Shown here: piece after piece, positions 1-5,641 of the stretch
Layout of the letters: each line of letters begins with the position of its first letter
Numbering within the stretch: the stretch's first letter is position 1
Origin: Alphaproteobacteria bacterium
Lineage (GTDB): Bacteria; Pseudomonadota; Alphaproteobacteria; UBA828
NCBI GenBank assembly: GCA_029937205.1
Contig: JAPYQV010000205.1
Span: forward strand, 1 to 5,750
DNA length: 5,750 bases
Direction: 5' to 3'
The notes under the pieces: model-generated
Told to the model about the DNA's origin: nothing
Databases searched by the model: none
The model's input: the letters and a program-made list of their open reading frames with translations, nothing else
Program-made: the position numbers and the translations under genes

Positions 1-57
1 CAACAACGTATAAGAAGATCGAAAACGGTCGAATTTTATAATTGGAAGCGTGTACGC

Positions 58-696
58 ATGGCGGAGATCGCTGAGCTGGGTGACCGTATCGAACTGTTGT
101 CCATGGACAAACATTGCCTCGATATCAGCATCGGGCTTTATGAGCAGGCGGCAGCAGACGGCGTGCCGGAATATCTGGCCTATTGCTATAGCCGCAAGGA
201 CGGCGTGGTGGCGCGCCTCCAGTTTATTACAGGGACCATGCAAACATTGGGCGCGATGGAGCGCACCGCGGCGGGACGGCTGCGTTTTACCTGTGGTGGC
301 GCGCACCGTTTGGCGTGCAGGCGGCTGTTCCTGGAAGCCGGAAAACTTGCAAGTGAGGTGTCGCCCGAAGCCAAGCCGCTTGCCATCTATGACAAAAAAT
401 CCGGATTTGACATTACTGTGGAAACCAACGGTGCCGGGACCTATAGCGTGATTGCCAGCGGCGAGGGCGACGGACAGGAGCGCCGTGCCAAGGCGGTTGC
501 CGAGGGCTTGCGCAAATTGTCCGAGATGGCGGAGACCGGCGCCGAGGCGGAAGCGGCCTTCGCCTGCGGCCGCGCTCATGATGAATTGGTTGGGCTGCTG
601 CTGCCGCGCGCGCTTAACGTCCGCGCCGTGCTGCGCGAAGAAGAATCGGCCGCGGCGCAGGGCGTTCTCGCAGCCCCCAGTGCGCAAAGCGTTTGA
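58..696 (+). CDS. Uncharacterised 212-aa protein, first gene of the corrinoid methyltransferase operon
   Basis: I do not recognise this family. It is a soluble protein with no signal peptide or membrane segment. The N-terminal half looks mixed alpha/beta and contains five scattered cysteines (C20, C43, C79, C87, C170). The local group FTCGGAHRLAC (C79, H83, C87) could bind a metal, but this matches no motif I know. Residues about 140-200 look helical and rich in Ala, Glu and Arg, with a conserved-looking stretch FACGRAHDELVGLLLPRA near 168-185; the last ~15 residues look disordered. The ATG at 58 has a GGAAG Shine-Dalgarno-like site at 44-48. The frame stays open to the left edge of the window, so an earlier start cannot be excluded, although the AT-rich codons there look non-coding. 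The next gene begins 13 nt after its stop, which implies co-transcription and a role in corrinoid methyl transfer, perhaps substrate handling or assembly. That role is inference only. Confidence 0.8.
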   Translation: MAEIAELGDRIELLSMDKHCLDISIGLYEQAAADGVPEYLAYCYSRKDGVVARLQFITGTMQTLGAMERTAAGRLRFTCGGAHRLACRRLFLEAGKLASEVSPEAKPLAIYDKKSGFDITVETNGAGTYSVIASGEGDGQERRAKAVAEGLRKLSEMAETGAEAEAAFACGRAHDELVGLLLPRALNVRAVLREEESAAAQGVLAAPSAQSV

Positions 697-697
697 T

Positions 698-702
698 GGG
701 AG
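698..702 (+). promoter_or_regulatory. Shine-Dalgarno site that fixes the GTG start at 710
   Basis: GGGAG lies 7 nt before GTG 710. The nearest in-frame ATG, at 737, has no purine-rich site in front of it. This supports the GTG start and rejects the longer open frame that runs back to 452 inside the preceding gene. Confidence 0.6.
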
Positions 703-709
703 ATATCAG

Positions 710-1774
710 GTGAATCAAACACAAGCCGTAAAAGCCATGACCAGCCGGCAGCGTGTGTTGGCGGCGCTTAAGCGTGAGCCGGTGGACCGCACCCCGGTGG
801 TCAATCCGACCTCCGTCGCCACGGTCGAATTGATGGATCTGGTCGATGCGCCGTTCCCCCATGCCAACCGCGACCCGGCCGCGATGGCGCGCTTGGCCGC
901 AACCAGCTACACCGAACTCGGCTTTGACAGCGTCATGCCGGTGTTTTCAATCATTCAGGAATCCTCGGCGCTGGGCTGCAAAATGCAGTGGGAGCAAAAG
1001 GACAATTGGCCGACCGTACGCATGAGCGAGCCGATCTGGAAGGATGCCGACGATATCCGCGTCCCCAATGATTTCCTCGATCACCCCGATATCGTCTGTG
1101 TGCTCGACGCCATTCGCCTGTTGCGTAAGGAACTGGGCGACGATGCCGCCATTATCGGCAAGACCATGGGTCCCTGGTCGCTCGGCTATCATTGCTTCGG
1201 CGTTGAGCCCTTCCTGCTGATGTCACTCGACGATCCGGGCCGGACCAAATTATGTTTGGACCGTATGAAAGAGGCGACGATCCAGTTCGGCCGGGCGCAA
1301 ATCGACGCCGGCGTGGATGCCCTGACCTTGCCCGATCACGCCACCGGCGATCTGGTCAGCGGTGAATATTACAAACGCTTCCTGATGGACATGCATTCCG
1401 AATTCGTCGATCAGATACCGGTGCCGTTGATCCTCCATATCTGCGGCCGAACGGTGGACCGCATGGATTACATCGCCCAGACTGGCATGGCCGCCTTCCA
1501 TTTCGATTCCAAAAACTCACCATGTGAATCCATGGAGGTGGTCGGCGACCGGATATCCCTGGTTGGCAATATCAACAATCCAGAGACATTGTTTTCCAAG
1601 AACCCGGAGGATGTGCGTGAAGAGGTCATCAGCAATCTAGAATCGGGTGTCCAGATGGTCGGACCGGAATGCGCGATCCCGCTGCAAACGCGGATCGAAA
1701 ACCTTGTCGAGATTCCAAAAGCCGTTCGCCAATGGCACAGCGCTCATGACCACGCCCATGCGCACACCCATTAA
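710..1774 (+). CDS. UroD-superfamily cobalamin methyltransferase (MtaA/MtbA/CmuA-like)
   Basis: The 354-aa cytoplasmic protein matches the MtaA/MtbA/CmuA branch of the uroporphyrinogen decarboxylase fold, whose members transfer methyl groups to or from a corrinoid protein using a zinc site. The opening MTSRQRVLAALKREPVDRTP (residues 10-29) is typical of the group. The zinc ligand pattern H-x-C...C is complete: H243 and C245 in LILHICGR, and C321 in VGPECAIPLQTRIENL. Length agrees with the usual ~340 residues. It lacks the fused corrinoid domain of CmuA; that role is carried by the next gene. The start is GTG, preceded by GGGAG; ATG 737 (residue 10) is the alternative. The C-terminus ends in HSAHDHAHAHTH, six His in twelve residues, which is not needed for the fold and may bind or store metal. 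With a MeTHF-type methyltransferase also present, this protein probably demethylates the primary substrate. That substrate is unknown. It is not a haem-pathway decarboxylase, judging by the zinc motif and neighbours. Confidence 0.93.
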   Translation: MNQTQAVKAMTSRQRVLAALKREPVDRTPVVNPTSVATVELMDLVDAPFPHANRDPAAMARLAATSYTELGFDSVMPVFSIIQESSALGCKMQWEQKDNWPTVRMSEPIWKDADDIRVPNDFLDHPDIVCVLDAIRLLRKELGDDAAIIGKTMGPWSLGYHCFGVEPFLLMSLDDPGRTKLCLDRMKEATIQFGRAQIDAGVDALTLPDHATGDLVSGEYYKRFLMDMHSEFVDQIPVPLILHICGRTVDRMDYIAQTGMAAFHFDSKNSPCESMEVVGDRISLVGNINNPETLFSKNPEDVREEVISNLESGVQMVGPECAIPLQTRIENLVEIPKAVRQWHSAHDHAHAHTH

Positions 1775-1818
1775 GCCGCGACATCTCTCAAAACTGTAAT
1801 ACATACGGATAAAAGAAA

Positions 1819-2568
1819 ATGGCAGTGCTGTCCGATATCGCCAATGAATTCATTCGCCAAGAGATCGAGGAATATCTTGAGCGGCCGGAAGAGATCGAAC
1901 GCAATATTGAATTGTTCGCCCGCGTCCGGCCCGCCATGCAGGAAATCGCTGCGGCGCTGATCGAAGGCGAGGATGACATGGTCGACCGTTTGACCAAACA
2001 AGCGCTCGTCGACGGTACCGAAGCCCTCGAGATCATGGATGACGGCTTGATCGCCGGCATGGGAATTGTCGGCATCAAGTTTCGCGAAGCAATGATTTTC
2101 GTGCCGGAAGTGCTGGCCTGCGCGCGCGCCATGAAGGCCGGCATGAAATATATCGAGCCGATCCTTTCAGATTCCGGCGTTAAGCCGATCGCCAAAGTGC
2201 TCATGGGCACGGTGAAAGGTGATTTGCACGATATCGGCAAGAACCTGTGCATCATGATGCTGCGCGGGTCCGGCTTTGAAGTGGTGGATTTAGGCGTCGA
2301 TACGTCGGATGATGATTTCATCGACGCCATTGAAGAGCATGCGCCGCAAATTGTCGGCATGTCGGCCCTGTTAACGACGACCATGCCCAATATGGGCAAG
2401 TCGATTGAGGCCTTTATCGATGCCGATGTGCGCGACGATGTAATGGTCATGGTGGGCGGCGCCCCGGTCACGCAGGAGTTCGCCGACGATATGGGCGCCG
2501 ACGGCTACGGCAAGGACGCGCTTGCCTGCGTTGAATTGGCCAAGAAACTCGCTGGCGCATCAACCTGA
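1819..2568 (+). CDS. Corrinoid (B12-binding) methyl-carrier protein, MtaC/MtbC/MetH-like
   Basis: This 249-aa protein carries the methyl group on the cobalt of a bound corrinoid between the two methyltransferases of the operon. Residues about 40-115 form the four-helix cap (B12-binding_2), and about 122-249 the Rossmann-like B12 domain. The base-off/His-on signature is intact: GDLHDIGKN with D135, H137 (lower axial cobalt ligand) and G140, then MSALLTTTM (S182, L184) and VGGAPV (G213-G214), which line the nucleotide tail pocket. GADGYGKDA near the end is also typical. The first ~40 residues, acidic and helical (EIEEYLERPEEIERNIEL), precede the point where most MtaC/MtbC-type carriers begin. 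The start is ATG 1819 after a 44-nt gap, the largest in the operon. Its ribosome site is only a weak AAAAGAAA, an oddity for a carrier expected in stoichiometric amounts. The family assignment is firm; partner specificity is inferred from context. Confidence 0.96.
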   Translation: MAVLSDIANEFIRQEIEEYLERPEEIERNIELFARVRPAMQEIAAALIEGEDDMVDRLTKQALVDGTEALEIMDDGLIAGMGIVGIKFREAMIFVPEVLACARAMKAGMKYIEPILSDSGVKPIAKVLMGTVKGDLHDIGKNLCIMMLRGSGFEVVDLGVDTSDDDFIDAIEEHAPQIVGMSALLTTTMPNMGKSIEAFIDADVRDDVMVMVGGAPVTQEFADDMGADGYGKDALACVELAKKLAGAST

Positions 2569-2585
2569 GCGGGGAGCGAAACGAT

Positions 2586-2918
2586 ATGGCCAAGATCGAC
2601 CCGAAAGATATCCAGGAGCGCATGGACCGCATCTCCGAAATTTTTACGGATATGGTGTCCCATGCCGAGACCGTTTCCAAAACCCGCTGCCCCTACCGCG
2701 ATCGCAAGGACCGCTGTACCGCCGAATTCCGTTGCCGCAACCAACAAAAGCCGGATGCGGACGGCGTGCTGGCCTGTGGGCATGATGGCAAATTCGATTA
2801 CAGCAGCGCCTGGGAATCTAACCCCCTGGCCCATGCCAGGGCGAAAAAGAAGGTGAGCCAGATTCGTGCCGATGCGGTGCGGCGCCGGGCGGAATCACGG
2901 CGGAAGAAAACCGATTGA
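2586..2918 (+). CDS. Small four-cysteine basic protein of unknown function
   Basis: I do not recognise this 110-aa protein. Residues 1-33 look like an amphipathic helix. A compact cysteine region follows: C35 in RCPYRDRKDRC, C44, C50 in FRCRNQ, and C64 in LACGHDGK, giving C-x8-C-x5-C-x13-C with H66 next to the last one. Four cysteines at such spacing suggest a zinc knuckle or an iron-sulfur site, but it is not a classical ferredoxin pattern. Residues 84-110 are strongly basic (KKK, RRR, RRKK) and probably helical or disordered. A good GGGGAG site lies at 2571-2576, 9 nt before the ATG, and the gap after the carrier gene is 17 nt. Its stop TGA overlaps the TTG start of the activator gene, so translation of the two is probably coupled. 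Context suggests a helper in corrinoid protein activation, metal delivery or electron transfer; this is inference. Confidence 0.85.
   Translation: MAKIDPKDIQERMDRISEIFTDMVSHAETVSKTRCPYRDRKDRCTAEFRCRNQQKPDADGVLACGHDGKFDYSSAWESNPLAHARAKKKVSQIRADAVRRRAESRRKKTD
2902..2906 (+). promoter_or_regulatory. Shine-Dalgarno site supporting the TTG start at 2915
   Basis: GGAAG lies 8 nt before TTG 2915, inside the last codons of the preceding gene. The TTG shares a TTGA overlap with that gene's TGA stop. The site and the overlap together argue for this rare start codon. Confidence 0.6.
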
Positions 2919-4555
2919 GCAGCATCACGCACGACCGTGCCGTACGTGAATTGGTGGCCGGGCGCACAATATTTGAATATGCGGATGAATTGTCGGTCGA
3001 GGTGCCAACCTCCTGCCAACGCAATGGCCGTTGCCATGAATGCGTGGTTGAAATCCGCAAAGGCATGGCGTCGCTGTCGCCGCCGAACGAGGCGGAGTCC
3101 TTTTTGCGCGGCGATTTTCGCCTCGCCTGCCAGGCCGAGGTGATCTCTGACGCGGAGGACATTGAGTTCGCCGCGTTGCGCCGCCGCCCTAAAATTCTCA
3201 CCTCCAGCCCGGTGACGGAAAATCAAACCTTGGATACAGCCGTGCAGGAGCGCGGCGGTAAGGTGTATTACGAGGACGAGGAAGTCGGCTCCTTTCGCGG
3301 TCACTTATTTGGCTTGGCGATCGACCTCGGCACCACGACGGTGGCGATGGAGCTGATTGACTTGCAGAACGGGCAGGGAATGCGGACCTGCAGCTTCGAA
3401 AACCCGCAGCGCTTCGGCGGCAGCGATATCATGCACCGCATCTCCTTTGATGGCGCCGACGGCAGCGGCGAACTTCAACGCGCCGTCTGCGCCGCCATCA
3501 ATCGGGAGATCTTGGAATTTTGCCGCGAGCTGCAATTCTCGCGCCACGAGATTTACGAAATAACCATTGCCGCCAATACCACCATGCGCGAAATCCTGTT
3601 TAAGATCGATGTTCAGACGGTCGGGCAGAAACCTTATAAATCCCTGATGGAAAGCGAAGCGACGGCGGGAATACGGAGCGGCACGGCGCTCATCGAGAAC
3701 GCCCGGTCATTGGGCCTGCTCGCCAACCCGCGTGCGAGGGTCTATGGCCTGCCGCTTATCGCCAGCCATGTGGGCGGCGATTTGGCCGCCGGATTGACGG
3801 CGCTTGATATTTCGGCTGACGGAGCTGAGACCATCATGCTGGTCGATATGGGCACCAATACGGAAGTGTTTCTGCGCCACCGGGGGCGCATGATGGTGGC
3901 ATCCTGCCCGGCCGGTCCGGCCTTCGAAGGCGGCCTGGTGAAATACGGCATGCCGGCCTATGACGGCGCCATCGAAAAGATCAGCCTTGGCGAGGGCGGC
4001 GCTGACGTTCGCTACGAAACCATTGGCGAGGTCTCGCCCGAAGGCCTGTGCGGCTCCGGCCTGATCGATCTTCTGGCCGAACTTCGCCGCCACGACTTGA
4101 TGACCGCAAAGGGCGTTTTTACAGTCGATAAAAGGCTGTTCGAGCTGATGCTCGTGCCGAGCCACGGCATCACTTTCTCCAAGGAAGATGCCAGCAATCT
4201 CGGCCAGGCCAAGGCGGCAAATTATTGCGGCCAGCTGATCGTCATGCGAACGCTCGGCATCGATCCGGGCGATATCGATCGGCTCTACCTTGCCGGTGGC
4301 TTTGCCCATCATGTGGATATCGCCAGCGCGGCGGAAATTGGCTTGCTCGCGCCGGTGCCGGAAGCGCGCGTGGTGCGCGCCGGCAATACATCATTGCGTG
4401 GTGCGCGGGACATTTTGCTGTCGCGTTCGAAGCGCCGCGCGCTGGAAAAACTGGTGTGCGAGATCGAACACATCGAACTCGAGACGAGCGCCGATTTTTT
4501 TGAGCTGTTTGTCGATGGCTGTCAGTTCAAGCCAATGCCTGAAAGGCTCAATTAA
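2915..4555 (+). CDS. ATP-dependent reductive activator of corrinoid proteins (RACo/RACE type)
   Basis: The 546-aa protein re-reduces corrinoid carriers that have oxidised to inactive Co(II), using ATP hydrolysis to drive electron transfer to Co(I). Residues 1-85 form a plant-type [2Fe-2S] domain with C34-x5-C40-x2-C43 and C72 (SCQRNGRCHEC and RLACQAE). A short linker leads to an ASKHA-type ATPase region (DUF4445). This shows GLAIDLGTTTVAMEL (D137-G139-TTT), ANTTMREI, ASHVGGDLAAGLTAL, LVDMGTNTEVFL (D311-G313-N315), SCPAGPAFEGG, GLCGSGLIDLL (C379-G-S-G) and YLAGGFAHH (G461-G462). It has no C-terminal double [4Fe-4S] cluster, so it is the bacterial RACo-like type rather than methanogen RamA. It is at the short end of the family (often ~600). 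The TTG start overlaps the preceding stop by 4 nt and leaves room for the first ferredoxin strand. A tandem duplication covers its stop codon. Confidence 0.95.
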   Translation: MSSITHDRAVRELVAGRTIFEYADELSVEVPTSCQRNGRCHECVVEIRKGMASLSPPNEAESFLRGDFRLACQAEVISDAEDIEFAALRRRPKILTSSPVTENQTLDTAVQERGGKVYYEDEEVGSFRGHLFGLAIDLGTTTVAMELIDLQNGQGMRTCSFENPQRFGGSDIMHRISFDGADGSGELQRAVCAAINREILEFCRELQFSRHEIYEITIAANTTMREILFKIDVQTVGQKPYKSLMESEATAGIRSGTALIENARSLGLLANPRARVYGLPLIASHVGGDLAAGLTALDISADGAETIMLVDMGTNTEVFLRHRGRMMVASCPAGPAFEGGLVKYGMPAYDGAIEKISLGEGGADVRYETIGEVSPEGLCGSGLIDLLAELRRHDLMTAKGVFTVDKRLFELMLVPSHGITFSKEDASNLGQAKAANYCGQLIVMRTLGIDPGDIDRLYLAGGFAHHVDIASAAEIGLLAPVPEARVVRAGNTSLRGARDILLSRSKRRALEKLVCEIEHIELETSADFFELFVDGCQFKPMPERLN

Positions 4556-4581
4556 TAATCCCGAAAGGCTCAATTAATAAT
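4538..4581 (+). repeat. 22-bp tandem duplication across the activator stop codon
   Basis: Two head-to-tail copies lie at 4538-4559 and 4560-4581. They differ at one base (T4540 versus C4562) and share a perfect 19-bp core, gaaaggctcaattaataat. Copy 1 encodes the last five residues (PERLN) and the TAA stop of the activator; copy 2 lies in the gap before the next gene. Removing one copy would leave a 16-nt gap, in line with the rest of the operon, so a recent slippage duplication is the simplest reading. Confidence 0.95.
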
Positions 4582-4593
4582 AAGGAAAACTCC

Positions 4594-5631
4594 ATGAATT
4601 CGATCCTCAACCATCCCGCTAGCTACATCACCATCGGAGAGAATATCCACACCACGCGCTCCTTACTGCGCAAGGGCAAGCGGATTGACGTCGTCGATGA
4701 TGTGGATGTCATCCTCTATACGGCGGTTGATGGGTCGGCCCAGCATTTGATCATTCCCGACGCGATCAAAAGCACCCAGGACTACGATGAAGGACGGGTC
4801 AAGCATGTGAAGATCGCCCTGGCCGCGGCCATGCACGGCGCCGGCGAAGAGGCCGAGAACGGCCTCGCTTACATTCACGCCATGGCCCATCACCAGGCGC
4901 AAACCGGCGCGACATTTCTCGATATCAATGTCGATGAATCCTCGCTCAAGACGGAAGAGCAAAAAGCGGCCATGACATGGCTGGTCGGCGCGGTTCAGAA
5001 ATTGAGCCCGTTGCCGATTTCCGTGGATTCATCCGATGTCAACGTGATCCGCGCCGGACTTGAAGCCTACGACAGTTTGAAATCTTCCCCGATATTGAAT
5101 TCAGCTTCCTTGGAGCGTCTTGAAGCGCTCGATATGGTGATCGAACACAATGCCCAAGTGGTGGTCACCGCGGCGGGCGAAAAGGGCATGCCGGCGGGAA
5201 CGTCCGAGCGCGTTGCCAACGCTTCGCGCATGGTCGATGCCGCCCTCGAAAAAGGTATTGCGATCAACCATATCCATGTCGACCCGTTGGTATTTCCGAT
5301 TTCCGTGGATAAGGAGTTTGGCCTTCATTGCCTGGGTGCCATCCGTGATATCCGCGCTAAGTACGGGCCGGAAATTCACATCACCGGCGGCATGAGCAAC
5401 GTATCGTTCGGCATTCCCGGGCGTAAGATCGTTAATGGCGCGTTCGTAACGTTGGCGGTCGAAGCGGGCGCCGATGGCGGCATCATCGATCCGGTGCAAT
5501 ATTCGCCGGCGGATATCTTCGCCACGGACCGGGAGTCGCACGGCTATCGTCTGGCCGAGGATATGCTGCTCGGCAAGGACGAACACTGTAAAAAATACAT
5601 CAAAGCCTGGCGCAAGGGCGAAATGAATTAA
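4594..5631 (+). CDS. Methyltetrahydrofolate:corrinoid methyltransferase (AcsE/MetH pterin-binding type)
   Basis: The 345-aa cytoplasmic protein belongs to the pterin-binding TIM-barrel family that exchanges methyl groups between corrinoid carriers and tetrahydrofolate. Strand and loop motifs appear in order: ITIGENIH (12-19), GATFLDINVD (D110, N112), PISVDSSD (D145), SPILNSAS (N169), IHVDPLVFPI (D230) and GGMSNVSFGIPGR (N269). From memory of Moorella AcsE, D145, N169, D230 and N269 match the pterin-binding and proton-network residues Asp75, Asn96, Asp160 and Asn199. AcsE has ~262 residues. Most of the extra length here sits between GENIH and FLDIN, where I count 95 residues against about 38, so residues ~25-80 form an insertion. 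AAGGA at 4582-4586 stands 7 nt before the ATG. In this operon it most likely delivers the substrate-derived methyl group to tetrahydrofolate. Dihydropteroate synthase is the related alternative and is excluded by the SNVSFG motif and context. Confidence 0.94.
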   Translation: MNSILNHPASYITIGENIHTTRSLLRKGKRIDVVDDVDVILYTAVDGSAQHLIIPDAIKSTQDYDEGRVKHVKIALAAAMHGAGEEAENGLAYIHAMAHHQAQTGATFLDINVDESSLKTEEQKAAMTWLVGAVQKLSPLPISVDSSDVNVIRAGLEAYDSLKSSPILNSASLERLEALDMVIEHNAQVVVTAAGEKGMPAGTSERVANASRMVDAALEKGIAINHIHVDPLVFPISVDKEFGLHCLGAIRDIRAKYGPEIHITGGMSNVSFGIPGRKIVNGAFVTLAVEAGADGGIIDPVQYSPADIFATDRESHGYRLAEDMLLGKDEHCKKYIKAWRKGEMN

Positions 5632-5636
5632 GGGGA
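5632..5636 (+). promoter_or_regulatory. Shine-Dalgarno site for the GTG start at 5642
   Basis: GGGGA, within a longer purine run AAGGGGAAGAAA that directly follows the preceding stop, lies 5 nt before GTG 5642. It supports the start of the truncated last gene. Confidence 0.55.
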
Positions 5637-5641
5637 AGAAA

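Noticed and set aside
37..42. TATAAT, a perfect -10 box look-alike before the first gene
   Set aside because: A start of transcription from it would fall within or after the GGAAG ribosome site at 44-48, and there is no TTGACA-like -35 box at the right distance.
452..709. N-terminal extension of the UroD-type methyltransferase frame back to ATG 452
   Set aside because: It lies wholly inside the preceding gene in another frame, the translated segment is Arg/Pro/Ala-rich and unlike the family, and GTG 710 has a good ribosome site at the expected domain boundary.
1775..1818. Largest gap inside the operon, examined for a promoter, terminator or cobalamin riboswitch
   Set aside because: At 44 nt it is too short for a riboswitch, and I see no hairpin with a T-run and no paired promoter boxes.
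1788..2471. Long minus-strand open frame (227 codons) opposite the carrier gene
   Set aside because: Its translation is Ser/Met/Ile-rich and low in information, and it mirrors the codon pattern of the confident carrier gene on the other strand.
2824..2841. Perfect 7-bp inverted repeat CCCTGGC-CCAT-GCCAGGG, a possible terminator or attenuator
   Set aside because: It lies within the coding part of the small Cys gene, is followed by an A-rich rather than T-rich run, and the following genes continue with coupled spacing. It could still form an mRNA hairpin.
3707..4312. Minus-strand open frame (201 codons) opposite the activator
   Set aside because: It is the antisense of a firmly identified gene, with no recognisable motif and no ribosome-site context.
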